Source: Cytidiella melzeri (taxonomy: Eukaryota; Basidiomycota; Agaricomycetes; Polyporales; Irpicaceae). From it: 64,000 bases of DNA. The translations under genes were made by a program, and so were the position numbers. Shown here piece by piece: positions 46,108 to 57,495 of the stretch (position 1 is the first letter of the stretch; each line of letters starts with the position of its first letter). The notes beneath the pieces are model-generated. The model had not been told where the DNA came from. It saw only the letters and a list, made by a program, of their open reading frames with translations, and did no database searches. The stretch lies in the NCBI GenBank assembly GCA_022592445.1, contig JABYQR010000047.1, positions 62,001-126,000 on the forward strand, in the 5' to 3' direction.

Positions 46108-49100
46108 AGAGGACTCCAGGTGAAACTGCACCCTCGAGTCCCTCAAGAAAGATCCATATAGAAGAAGTGGAGGACAGTGATGATTTCCCCACAGACACAG
46201 TTTTTAATACCCCTGTAGTAAATACTTGCCTTGCTCAGCAACCCGACTCGCAGCCTTCAGCTTTATTTAACAACATGTATAACTATTACAAAACCTTGTC
46301 ATCCTGCATAGTGCCTGAAATAGACCCGCTTAGCATGCACTTCCGAGTTCCAATTACGCTCAAAGGAGTGTTCAAAGAAAAAGGCATCAAAGCTATGATT
46401 GACTCAGGAGCCACTGCATTATTCCTAAGTCAATACTTTGTTGGCCGGCACCGAGTACGTACGGTCCCCTTAGAAAGACAGATCCCACTCCACAACATCG
46501 ATGGGACTCTAAATCAAGGAGGACGTATCACACACAGAGCAAAGCTCGAACTACAAGTTGGGGATATCAAGGAAAATGCAACCTTTTTGGTCACAGACAT
46601 TGGTCCAGAAGATTGTATTCTAGGCCTACCCTGGCTTCGCAAAGCAAACCCCAAGATCAATTGGGCTACCGGAGAAATGGAACTGGAAGCCGAAGAAGAC
46701 TTTGAGCCCTTCCAGTCTATCACAGCCAATCGGAAGCAGAGACGAGCCTGGCTCAGAGCCGGTATCATTCAGGACACCAAGGAAGAGCTTTGGTCCTGTG
46801 CTAGCTTTACATACTCCACAGACATTGCGGCTAAAGCCCATCAATCTAAAGAACAACAGACATTCGAACAGATGGTCCCAGAGGAATACCGCACACACCA
46901 GAAAGTCTTCTCCGAAGAAGCATCACAGCGCCTGCCCAAGCATCAGCCCTGGGATCATACAATTGATCTGACAGAAAACCCAAAGATGTTCAGAGTCTAC
47001 CCCATGTCTCCGAATGAACAAGTGGAGCTGGACAAGTTTGTTGAGGAAAACCTAGCAAAAGGATACATTGTCCCATTCCAGTCGCCTATGGCCTCACCGG
47101 TATTCTTTGTCAAGAAGAAGGACGGCAAGCTCCGGCTTGTGCAGGACTATTGACGGTTGAATGACATCACGATCAAAAACCGCTACCCACTCCCCTTGGT
47201 ATCAGATATTACCAATTGGCTTCGTCAAGCCAAAATCGTTACCAAGTTTGACGTACGATGGGGCTACCATAACATTCGGATTAAGGAGAATGACGAGTGG
47301 AAGGGTGCATTTGTGACAAACCGAGGGCTGTTTGAGCCTAAGGTGATGTTGTTTGGCATGACCAATTCTCCAGCCACGTTTCAAGCCATGATGAACTCCA
47401 TCTTTGCTGATCTCATCGCGGAAGGAAAGGTGTTGGTGTACTTAGATGACATCCTTGTCTTCAGTTCAGACATTACGGAACACCGGAAAATTGTTCATGA
47501 GGTACTATCACTGGAAGCCAACAACTTGTATCTTCGCCCCGAAAAATGCGAATTTGAACAGTCACAAGTTGAGTACCTAGGTTTAATCATTGGTAACGGA
47601 AAGATCCGTATGGACTCGGGTAAAATAGAAGCTATCACCAACTGGCCGGTACCACAGAACCTCCGTGATGTACGCGGCTTCATTAGATTTGCCAACTTCT
47701 ACCGACGTTTCATCAAGGACTTTGCACGGCATACTCGTCCCCTCCACAATCTCACCAAGAAAGACCAACCTTGGAAGTGGGGAGAAGCACAGCAGAACGC
47801 TTTTCAGATGCTCAAAGATGCGTTCACTCAGGAACCTATTCTAGTCACATGGGAACCCGATCGTCCCACACGTATTGAAGCTGATGCGTCTGGCTTTGCA
47901 ACTGGAGGAGTTCTATTGCAGAAACTAGAGGATGGACAATGGCACCCTGTAGCATTTCGGTCTCAGTCCATGGCCGAAGCCGAACAGAACTACAAGGTCT
48001 ATGATCGAGAAATGCTCGCTATCATCAGAGCTCTTGAAGATTGGCGTCACTATCTAGAAGGATTACCCGCGCCCTTTGAGATCATCACAGAACATCAGAA
48101 TCTGCAGTACTGGCGTACCGCCCAGGACCTGTCTAGACGACAAGCTTGGTGGTCTTTGTATCTGAGCCGGTTTGACTTTGTTTTGACACACAAACCCGGA
48201 AAGACCCTTACTCAAGGCGACCCACTATCCCGGGTCAGAACCTTGGAAGTTTTAGATGCATCAGACAACAAGGAACAAGTTGTGCTGAAACCCGAATACT
48301 TCCAGACAATAGCCGCCTCGAGTATTCCGGAGTCAGATCCGTTAGAGTTGCGAATTAAAGACATCAGTATTCGAGAAGCAGAGGTAGTCCAGGGACTAGC
48401 CAAACTTAGGAAGGATGGACCCCGGAAGTTGACTGACGGCAGACTTGAGTGGGAGGGAGACAATGGACTGGTGTATTATAAAGGGAAGCTGTACATTCCA
48501 AAGGATCGAGAAGTCCGCAGGGAGATTGTACGACGATGCCATGATGCGTTACCAGCAGGACATCCTGGCAAACATGCAACCCTGGAACTAGTTACACGAC
48601 ACTATTGGTGGCCTCGCATGGCATCATTTTTAAATACATCCTCTGATGTGACAAATGTCAGCGGACTAAACCAGCACAGCACCCGATTGCCCCAATACAG
48701 CCCATTGAAGTACCAGACGGACCTTGGCAGGTGGTTGGCGTGGATTTAGTCGGACCACTCCCACGCAGTAACGGTTTTGACATGATTGCCGTGTACACAG
48801 ACTTGTACAGCAAACAAACACATGTAATCCCAACTCAGTCTACTGTTACCGCGGACGGAATAGCCGACCTTCACATCAAAGAAGTGTTCAGGCTCCATGG
48901 CATTCCCCGACAGGTTATATCCGATAGAGGACCCCAGTTTTCAGCTCGTGTCATGCAAGCGTTGTACAAACGGCTAGGCATCACTGGCGCTATGACTACC
49001 GCCTATCATCCTCAGGCCAATGGTCAAACGGAAAGAACCAATCAAGAGGTAGAAAAGATTCTACGACTCTTTGTTGACCAACCACAAGATGATTGGGCAG

Positions 49101-49393
49101 AATACGTCCCAGTGGCTGAATTCGCCATCAACTCTTGTATCAACTCATCTATGCAGCACTCTCCGTTTGAAGTCATGTACGGGTATTTACCGGACTTTAC
49201 CATCCCCATCGGTCGTCAAAGTCGTATGCCGAACCTGGACGCACGCCTAGAAAAGCTCAGACAGGTTCGGGCAGAAGCCAAAGCTGCCTCGCGTCTCTCT
49301 AAGGAAAAGATGGCCGAAGCTTCCGGATGCACCCGTAGAGCTACTCCAGTCTTCAAGGAAGGGGACCTTGTGTGGTTGTCTTCCAAAAACGTC
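46108..49393 (+). pseudogene. E2 pol, part 1: protease to integrase core
   Basis: Protease MIDSGATALFLS; reverse transcriptase with FDVRWGYHNIRIKEND and VYLDDILVFS; RNase H EADASGFATGG and YKVYDREMLAII; integrase zinc region RRCHDALPAGH; integrase core GVDLVGPLP, ISDRGPQFSAR and NQEVEKI. An in-frame TGA at 47152 replaces the Arg of QDYR. A frame break plus another TGA lies near 48640-48650, within the integrase zinc region. The frame is cut at 49393 by the E3 insertion, after SSKNV. Confidence 0.88.
49389..49393 (+). repeat. Target-site duplication ACGTC, left copy
   Basis: ACGTC precedes the left LTR of E3 and rec curs directly after the right LTR at 56955-56959. A five-base duplication is normal for Ty3/gypsy integrases, and removing E3 plus one copy restores the E2 frame (SSKNV then KVHQQ). 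Confidence 0.95.
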
Positions 49394-50149
49394 TGTCACG
49401 GAGACGGAGCTCGACGCAGCAACTAGGGACACGGAGTGGAAGACGACGACGAGGTGGTGGCAGGCGTATAGCACAATGCTCTCACCAGCTATAAACCTTA
49501 TACAGATATCTAGCCCAGTAAAGACCAAGTTAGTATTGTGACTACCAGCTATGTAGTACAAGAGGGGATTGCTTACCTAGCCCAGTAAAGACCAAGAGGT
49601 CGAGATGGGGGCTAGGAGCGTACATGCAGCAGTATATATAGACTTCAGGGACCTGCGCACAGACCATGTTGAGGGCAGGCTTTGCAAGAAGCCGTGTGAA
49701 CGAAGAACAAAAGAACTACCTAAAGTAGAACAATAGCTATTGTCTAGACCTTGCCAAGAACTCTACCCGTGAGAGAATCTATCTAAAAGGAGACCAACTA
49801 TTGTATTCCATTCCCACACCTGTGAGAACATCCTTCCATAAAGAGAACAATAGGGAAAGAACAATAAGGAGTCCATGTGGATGGTATCTATGACGTCAAA
49901 CCCTAGCTATGGGCTGAGCCATGTGTCTGTAGCCATGTGGTCTTACTTAAGCCAAGTCACATGCCAGTGTGACGTAGTAGCAAGTAATGTGACCGTGTGG
50001 AGCGTCTAAGCCACGTGATACGGGCGCTTAATAGACGTGCAAAGGAATTTATGCAGAGAGAATTGAAACTAGGTTGTAGCCCGGAGTTTTATAGATAAAA
50101 ACAAGAGGTAAATTGCAAAAATTAAGGGCTAGTCAGGCCATCCATGACA
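49394..50149 (-). repeat. E3 3' LTR
   Basis: 756 bp, TGTCAC to ATGACA. It contains TATATATAG near 49636 on the plus strand, and many ATTGTTCT-like words in the U3 side on the minus strand. It is nearly identical to 56199-56954. A diverged inverted fragment of this LTR type lies at 58500-58968. Confidence 0.96.
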
Positions 50150-50167
50150 TTACCCCCCTCCTAAAAT
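50150..50167 (-). other. E3 polypurine tract
   Basis: On the minus strand TTTTAGGAGGGGGGTAA immediately precedes the 3' LTR. It is essentially identical to the E1 tract, and the E2 tract differs only by extra A residues. Confidence 0.85.
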
Positions 50168-50314
50168 CGAGCGTCCTCGCGAAGCATCACTGTGCTGTGG
50201 TGATAGAGGTCTTCTACCCGTCTACAGGGATTCAGCAGAATTGCCCCGATTGTCTAGTCAGAAGGATGCTAGGAAGTTTCTCCCCTTCTGGTGTCGTTGA
50301 CTCGACGTTACCCG

Positions 50315-53300
50315 TCAGTGTGATGTTCTTGAGATATCCAGACCGATGTGTTTGCCTTCATCCCAGCTAAGATCATATGTAGACGGATAGATCGTGCGAA
50401 GGAAAGCGGGGTCGGTCTGGGTATTGAATTCCCGAAAGTGCGAGCGGAGATCCGCGAAGAGTGAAGCTTTGATGACCCGGGGCGCTCCGGGGTTTGCTTT
50501 GTAGAAGTCGTCAATCGCTTCTTGACTATTCTCGAGGTTTTCAACCGGTTCCCAGCTATTGTGTCCGTCTGAATACCCTTCCCATTTGACAAGGAATTGC
50601 AATTTCTTCCAACGTCCGTGTAGCCTGCTGTCTAGCACCTTTTCGACGACGTACTGTTCTTCTCCTTCTATGACGATAGGATCAGGAGGTGGAGGTACGT
50701 CTTTGCCGTTGTCGTGCCAGGGACTTAGACGGTTGATATGGAAGACGGGGTGGATTCGGAGATAGCTGGGTAGATCGAGTTTGTAATTGAGATCGCCAAT
50801 GCGTTCGATGACCTTGTACGGGCCGAGCTGTCGAGGACCGAGTTTAGGGGTAGCCTGATGAATCTGGACGTTCTTAGCGTTTAGCCAGACCATGTCCCCT
50901 ACTTGGAAGACGCGTGGAGAACGCTTCTCAGACTCGTAAAGTTGCTTCATCTTTTCTTTGCTTAGACGAAGAGCTGCTTCGGTCTCCTTTCGTACTCGAG
51001 CCATGTTGTCAAGGCGCTCATCGAGTGATGGGATATTGCTTCGCTTGCCGACTGGTATAGTGAAGTCGGGGCGATATCCGTAGATGACTTCAAACGGTGT
51101 TTGTGAATTACCCGCATGTACTCGCGAGTTGAGTGCAAACTCAGCCGCCGGCAGATGATCGACCCAGTCGTCTTGTCGTTGCTGACAGAATAGACGTAGG
51201 TACTGTTCGATATCCTGGTTTTTGCGTTCGACTTTGCCATTTCCTTGCGGATGATAGGCGGTCGTAAAACCAGTCTCTATGCCCAGGCGGTGATAGAGCG
51301 CACGCATGAAGCGCGCTGCAAACTGGGGTCCTCGGTCAGAGAACACCTTCTTGGGAATGCCGTGAAGTCGGAATACTTCCTTGTAGTGTAGATCGGCAAT
51401 CCCCTCAGCGTTAACCTTAGTGGTAGTAGGGATGATGTGCGTTTGATCGGAGTAATGGTCGACGTAGACCGCGATCGAATCAAATCCCTTAGAGGGTGGC
51501 AGCTGAGTGATGAGATCTACTCCGACGTGTTCCCAAGGTCCGGCCGGAGTTTCCTGAGGCTGTAGTACTGCTTTAGGGTGTAGAGCTGACTTGTAGCGTT
51601 GGCAGCGATCACAACCTAGTACGTAAGTCTCGATGAAGGCATTCATCTTCGGCCACCAATAGTGTCGTGAGACTAGCTCTATGGTGCCGTGTTTGCCCGG
51701 ATGACCAGCCGCGGGTGTGTCATGGCAAGATTTGACGATTTCGTGACGGAGCTCTTTGTTGTTAGGGATGTAGAGTTTTCCCTTGTAGTAGATGAGCCCG
51801 TCACTCTCTTCCCATTCGAGTAAACCGCCGACAAGTTTGCGAGGACCCTTTTGCGAAGGGTAGCGAGAGCTTGTGCGACTTCTGCTTCTTGCTCCGTGCA
51901 TTCTCGGATCTTTGATTCGAGTGGAGAAGCAGTGGCGAGCGCGCTGGTAGCGAGGATCCGGAAGTGTTCCGGTTTCAGTACCACCTGATCCTTGTTGTCT
52001 TCTTCGTCCGTGACAGCGTGAGAGTGAAGACAGAGAGAGGATCAGCGTGTATCATGGTACTACCGGTCTTGTGTACCAACACGAAGTCGAAGTCAGCCAA
52101 AAGTAATGACCAACGTGCTTGACGTCGAGTGAGGTGTTGCGCAGTCCTCCAGTACTGCAGTTTGCGTGATCTGTCCAGATCTCAAACGGTTCCTTGAGCC
52201 CCTCAAGGTAGTGGCGCCAATCTTTGAGAGCCTCGGTGATTGCTAACATCTCCCGATCAAAGATTTCGTAGTTACGCTCTGCTTCAGTCATAGAGGCGGA
52301 CCGGTAGGCGATAGGGTGGTAGAATCCATCTTCCTTCGATTTCTGGGAGATGATTCCACCGGTCGCATAGCCCGAGGCATCGACTTCTAGACGTGTAGGG
52401 AGTTCAGGGTCCCAGACTGCCAAGATAGGCTTAGTGGTAAAGGCCTTCTTTAGCAGCGTGAAGGCAGTCTCTTGTGCTGGACCCCAGACGAACGGTACGT
52501 CCTTCTTAGTAAGGTCGTGTAGAGGCCGCGCGTGCTTTGAGAAGTCTTGGATGAAGCGTCGGTAGAAGTTAGCGAACCCGATGAATCCTCTGACTTCTTT
52601 GAGGTTCTTGGGTGTGGGCCACGTAGAAACTGCTTGGACTTTGACAGGGTCCATAGCTACTTCGCCGGCGCGAATGATCAATCCAAGGTACTCGATCTCA
52701 GATTTCTCAAACTCGCACTTTTCCGGACGAAGATACAGATCGTGCTGCTGAAGTCGCTCGAGGACTTCATGAACAACCTTGCGGTGCTCTGTCAGGTTGT
52801 TGCTCCAGATCAAGATGTCATCTAGATAGACAGCCACCTTGCCCTCGGCCACGAGGTCGGCGAAGATGTTGTCCATCAGAGCTTGGAAGGTAGCGGGTGA
52901 GTTCGTGAGACCGAAGAACATGACTTTAGGTTCGAAGAGTCCTCGGTTGGTAACGAAAGCCGCTTTGTACTCGTCTCCTTCTTTGATGCGGACATTGTGA
53001 TATCCCCAACGAACATCGAATTTGGTGAAGATCTTTGCACCCTTGAGCTTGTTGATGATGTCGGTGGCAAGCGGTAGAGGGTAGCGGTTCTTCACAGTGA
53101 TGTCGTTGAGTTTACGATAGTCCTGAATAAGTCGGAGTTTGTTGTCCTTCTTTTTGATGAAAAAGACTGGAGAAGCCATCGGAGACTTAGAAGGCGTGAT
53201 GTAACCTTTTGCTAGGTTCTCCTGAATGAACTTGTCAAGTTCGGCTTGTTCGTTCAGGGGCATAGGGTAAACTTTCGATTTGATGGTCTCAGGAGCGTCT

Positions 53301-54098
53301 GGTTTGAGATCAATCGAATGGTCCCAGGGCTGATGCTGGGGTAGCCGATTAGACTCTTCCTCAGAGAAGACTTTAGCATGTCGGTGATACTCTGATGGAA
53401 CAATGTCTTCGAAGGAGCGCTGAGCTTTAGCTTCGTTTGCTTCGGCAGCAAGTTGTAGATAGGTGAAGCCGGCCATACACCAGACTTCGTCAGTGGTGTC
53501 TTGGATAATACCGGCTTTGACCCACTGCCTACGTTCTTTGCGATTACCGTCAACCTTCTGGAAAGGTTCATTAGGAGATTCTTCCGAGCCGCTCGGAATT
53601 GTCATTTCTCCTTTTTCCCAGTTAACGGTAGGGTTTACGCGCTTGAGCCATGGTAGCCCAAGAATGACGTCTTCTGGACCTAAGTCCGTGACAAGAAATC
53701 TGCCTTTTCCGTGTGATCTCCGACTGTGAGTGTAAGGCGAACGAAGTGCGTTAATCCGCCAGCTTTATTCTTAGTTCCGTCAATGTTATGCAATGAATAA
53801 CCCTTTGAGCGGGTGCTGAATAATCTTATGCTTCTTGACGAACTGGTGACTGATGAATAAAGCCGTAGCTCCTGAATCGATCATAGCAGGAACGCGAATG
53901 CTTCTATTCAGACCTTTAACTAGTACATGTACACGGAAATGAGATGACAACCGATCTAGCGACGATATAGTACATGAGGAGATAGTAGACGAGGGGCAGG
54001 GGATAGACTTTGTACACGAGATGACGAGGCAGAAGACGAGAGGAGTGAGGACGGGGTATCAGAGGGACTCGCAGCTGCGGCTGTGTCACGAGTCCTTT
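50315..54098 (-). pseudogene. E3 pol with several one-base frame breaks
   Basis: Protease MIDSGATALFIS; reverse transcriptase QDYRKLN, FDVRWGYHNVRIKEGD, VYLDDILIWS; RNase H EVDASGYATGG and YEIFDREMLAI; integrase zinc region (SCHDTPAAGH, CDRCQR) and core (GVDLITQL, SDRGPQFAARF, NQDIEQY). Chromodomain: YVVEKVLDSRLHGRWKKLQF, then VKWEGYSDGHNSWEP. Frame breaks appear near 53803 and 53697 (protease, opposite in sign), 52160 and about 52035 (RNase H), and 51863 (before the integrase). Most look like a single missing base, several in or beside short homopolymers. Confidence 0.88.
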
Positions 54099-55354
54099 TC
54101 AAAAAACCGCGTTGATTTTGGCCGCCATTTCGTCCATTTGCTTCTTCTGAAGCTCCAACATGTCCTTGAGGGCAGCAATTTTAGCATCCTTGTCGTCGGA
54201 CGCGTCTTGCTTTGTTGTGGCGGTAGTCGACGAGGTCGACGAGGTGGCCGCAACTTTCTGTCCTTTAGGAACGCCTTGAAGCCTTTTCAGGCAAACGGAT
54301 CCCCAGTGACCGGTACCTCCGCAGTGGTTGCAAACCGGGTCCTCTGGGTGCTTAGAGTCCCTTTTCTTGTGGCTCTCAGAACCACAAACCGAGCAGCGCT
54401 TGCTCATCTCCTTCTTCCATTTCTGGAAGATCTCCTGTTTGCCTAGCCCCGCAAAGAGCGCATCAAACGAGGCGGAGAAACGAGAGGCGTCGATCTCCAT
54501 CGCATTGGGATCACGGAACGCTTGCTGGTGGGACTTGCCATGTCCCGAGGAACTGTCCACCATGACCTTCCCTGTGCTGTTGCGTAGATCCGCTAGTTGA
54601 GCGTCTACTGCCTTGCACTGGTCCTTCAGTGCATCGTAAGTTGTGGCGCGGGTCTGGAAGTAGGAGACGCGCTGAAGGTATTCCGTACTCAAGCTTGACT
54701 TGAGACGGTCGAAAAGGTCCTGCTGGCTCCAGCCAGTGCGAGGGGCCCAGGTCTCGAACTCCGAGATGTGGGCGGCGAATGTCTTGTTACCCTGCTTCAT
54801 GCCGGTAACCTTAGTCTTGGCCTCCATGACCGCGTCAATAGGCTCAAACTTTGCCTTGAAGGCCTCATAAACGTGTCCCAGTCATTTCCAAATGCTGGTT
54901 TGCTATTGGCCAACTCCTCGATGTGAGGGCGAGCCCAGTCGGCAGCGTCGTCCTGCATAAACGACAAGGCGCTGGTGATGAGTTTGTGAGGATCGAAGAT
55001 CCTCGCGCCATTGTTATCCACTCGGACCTGGCCTTGCGCGTCTTGCTGGAAGAACGCTTTTCCTTGATTTTGCGCCCATACTATGAACGCGTGACGGAAG
55101 AGCCGAGCTTCCGACGATGTTTTCCCCTTGAAGGAGACTGGTTTCTCAACGATGCTTCTTTCCCGAGAAGCGTGGGTAGCAGCGGCAACCGCTGGTGTCT
55201 GTGCAGCTGCAAGTGCAGCCACCTGATTGGTCAGGTCTACCATCCTTTGTGTCAAGACGCCCAATATATTCAGGACGTCTTGCTGGCTCAGGTTGGTGAC
55301 TGGGGCAGCTGGGGCAGCAGGGGCAGCAGGGGCGGCGGGCTGGTTGGGATCCAT
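54099..55354 (-). pseudogene. E3 gag with one frame break
   Basis: It opens with ATG at 55354 and an Ala/Pro repeat (QPAAPAAPAAPAAPV), then EKPVSFKGKTSSEARLFRHA and FMQDDAADWARPHIEE. One base is missing near 54870 (after WDTFM), and the frame continues MEAKTKVTGMKQGNKTFAAH. Zinc clusters are CSVCGSESHKKRDSKH and CNHCGGTGHWGSVC. A helical end (LKDMLELQKKQMDEMAAKI) stops at GTT-TTT-TGA. The ATG is in the same frame as the upstream ORF0, 14 sense codons after its TAG. Confidence 0.87.
54102..54108 (-). promoter_or_regulatory. E3 gag-pol frameshift region (GGTTTTTT-GA)
   Basis: Gag ends GCG-GTT-TTT-TGA. The -1 frame reads TTG-AAA-AGG-ACT and gives LKRTRDTAAAASPSDTP, which resembles the start of E2 pol (LERTPGETAPSSPS). 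A slip on the T6 run would join gag to pol. Confidence 0.5.
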
Positions 55355-55396
55355 GTCGAAGAAATGTATGCAATTTGTTACAAAACTGTGGACTGT

Positions 55397-56125
55397 CTAG
55401 ATCCACTCGAAGTAGCTATCGTTATTAACTACGTTAAGCTGCGCAAGAACTTTGTCGTAGTTTTTACGGAGCTGCTTAAAAGAAACTTTCCCGATTGCTT
55501 TACAACCCCAGTCCAAGAGCTGCCACTCGCGGTCTGCTGTGACGGGAGCGAGATTGTCGACTAGGTTGAGGAAACGATCGACCTTGTTGACAAGGTGAAG
55601 CAGGGCGCGACGGTGGTCGGGGTTGGCGCGGTTCAGGAGTTCTTCAAGCTCTGTGAGAGCTTGCAAGCGAGTGCGGACGGCGGTAAGTTTTGGCTTGAAA
55701 ATGCCTACGAGATCAACCGGTGACAACTTCTTGAAGTCGATCAACACCGGCTTTGGTGCAGCGGGGGCGGGAGTTGGTGCAGGGAGCTTTGCTAGTCGCT
55801 CTGCAAAGGTGAGCTTGTGGGTCTGTTGCTCAGCTAAGGTGCGGTCACGCTCCTCAGCAGCTCGTTCTCCGTATGCTCGTGAAGAGGCGCGGAGTTGGCG
55901 ATTTTCCTCGTATGAGGGGACGGTGAGGGTGATGCCTTTAACAGGCGGCTTCTTGGACACGTACTTCGCGACAGTGACCAGGTCTTTGTCAGACCAACGA
56001 TGAGGTTGACCACTTTTGCGCTTTTCAGCGAGAGCGTCGAGGAAAGATGGTGGAAGAGACCTCTTGAGCTGAGGCTCAGTGGCAGGGAGGTTCTTAGAAA
56101 AACGGGGGCGTGTGTCCTTAGGCAT
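55397..56125 (-). CDS. E3 ORF0: extra ORF before gag, unknown function
   Basis: 242 residues from ATG at 56125, preceded by an open frame in the untranslated leader. It begins MPKDTRPRFSKNLPA. Conserved blocks with E1 ORF0 are LPPSFLDALAEKRKSGQPHR with KDL and YVSKKP; TLAEQ; LIDFKKLSPVDLVGIFKPKL; RTRLQALTELEELLNRAN; LLDWGCKAIGKVSFKQLRK; and the end NDSYFEWI. It is intact here although gag and pol are broken. It ends TAG, followed by 14 sense codons in the same frame and then the gag ATG. No known domain is recognised. It may be a Gag N-terminal domain made alone or by stop readthrough. Confidence 0.78.
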   Translation of the reverse strand: MPKDTRPRFSKNLPATEPQLKRSLPPSFLDALAEKRKSGQPHRWSDKDLVTVAKYVSKKPPVKGITLTVPSYEENRQLRASSRAYGERAAEERDRTLAEQQTHKLTFAERLAKLPAPTPAPAAPKPVLIDFKKLSPVDLVGIFKPKLTAVRTRLQALTELEELLNRANPDHRRALLHLVNKVDRFLNLVDNLAPVTADREWQLLDWGCKAIGKVSFKQLRKNYDKVLAQLNVVNNDSYFEWI

Positions 56126-56198
56126 CGTCAAACAGGAATAAACTTTTTTAAACGGTGGGAATGGGGGAACCCAGGGTTTCACAACGATCTCGACCTAT

Positions 56199-56954
56199 TG
56201 TCACGGAGACGGAGCTCGACGCAGCAACTAGGGACACGGAGTGGAAGACGACGACGAGGTGGTGGCAGGCGTATAGCACAATGCTCTCACCAGCTATAAA
56301 CCTTATACAGATATCTAGCCCAGTAAAGACCAAGTTAGTATTGTGACTACCAGCTATGTAGTACAAGAGGGGATTGCTTACCTAGCCCAGTAAAGACCAA
56401 GAGGTCGAGATGGGGGCTAGGAGCGTACATGCAGCAGTATATATAGACTTCAGGGACCTGCGCACAGACCATGTTGAGGGCAGGCTTTGCAAGAAGCCGT
56501 GTGAACGAAGAACAAAAGAACTACCTAAAGTAGAACAATAGCTATTGTCTAGACCTTGCCAAGAACTCTACCCGTGAGAGAATCTATCTAAAAGGAGACC
56601 AACTATTGTATTCCATTCCCACACCTGTGAGAACATCCTTCCATAAAGAGAACAATAGGGAAAGAACAATAAGGAGTCCATGTGGATGGTATCTATGACG
56701 TCAAACCCTAGCTATGGGCTGAGCCATGTGTCTGTAGCCATGTGGTCTTACTTAAGCCAAGTCACATGCCAGTGTGACGTAGTAGCAAGTAATGTGACCG
56801 TGTGGAGCATCTAAGCCACGTGATACGGGCGCTTAATAGACGTGCAAAGGAATTTATGCAGAGAGAATTGAAACTAGGTTGTAGCCCGGAGTTTTATAGA
56901 TAAAAACAAGAGGTAAATTGCAAAAATTAAGGGCTAGTCAGGCCATCCATGACA
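56199..56954 (-). repeat. E3 5' LTR
   Basis: 756 bp, TGTCAC to ATGACA. On the minus strand the internal sequence after it begins ATAGGTCGAGATCG, again not TGG, so the priming mode is unclear. It shares TAGGT near its start with E1. Confidence 0.96.
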
Positions 56955-56959
56955 ACGTC

Positions 56960-57475
56960 AAAGTACATCAGCAGTCTGACAAGCTAGGGCCTAGACAGCT
57001 TGGTCCTTTCACAGTTCTCCAGAAAACCGGTGAACATACATATCGGATCAAACTCAAATCCGGATATCGTATTCACGACAACATCAATGTTGAACGGCTA
57101 TCTCCGTAACGAGGAAACAAAGTAAACGGCCTCATACCAGAACCACCAGCACAGATCATAGTAGATGATCAACAAGTCTATGAAGTCGAGAAGATTCTAG
57201 ACAGTCGGATCTATCGGAAACAAATGCAGTACTTAGTCAAATGGAAAGGCTATGGAGAAGGCGACGTAACGTGGGAGCCTGCAGTAAATCTGACCAATGC
57301 AAAAGAGAGCATTGCAGAGTTCCACGCCAGACATACCAATGCACCTCAGAAGTTACCCAAAGCACTCTTCGACTCCATTCCTTGGAAACCGTTGGAGAAC
57401 ATCACAGAAGCTATTGCATCTGACCTCGAGTGGGCAGATGGTAGAGTCCTTGGTCTTAGTTCATCGAGGCGATGA
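56960..57475 (+). pseudogene. E2 pol, part 2: integrase C-terminus and chromodomain
   Basis: The integrase frame resumes KVHQQSDKLGPRQLGPF. The line ERLSP is followed by TAA at 57107-57109, where E3 has Trp. After it the frame continues IVDDQQVYEVEKILDSRIY, then VKWKGYGEGDVTWEP, a chromodomain, and ends SSSRR-TGA. Chromodomains steer integration towards particular chromatin marks in this clade. Confidence 0.85.
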
Positions 57476-57495
57476 ATTCTAGGAGGGGGGTAAAA

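Larger units (their letters stand above)
49394..56954 (-). mobile_element. Ty3/gypsy LTR retrotransposon E3, recent insertion
   Basis: A 7561-bp element on the minus strand: 5' LTR (56199-56954), ORF0, gag, pol with chromodomain, polypurine tract, 3' LTR (49394-50149). The LTRs are each 756 bp, with one difference noticed (GGAGCGTCT versus GGAGCATCT). Target duplication ACGTC flanks it. This is the youngest insertion in the window. Even so, gag and pol hold several one-base frame breaks. Confidence 0.95.

Noticed and set aside
47152..47154. Repeat-induced point mutation (C to T) as the cause of E2 decay
   Set aside because: The TGA here fits a CGA to TGA change, but the other two nonsense positions do not fit C-to-T, and a frame break is also present. 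The evidence is too thin.
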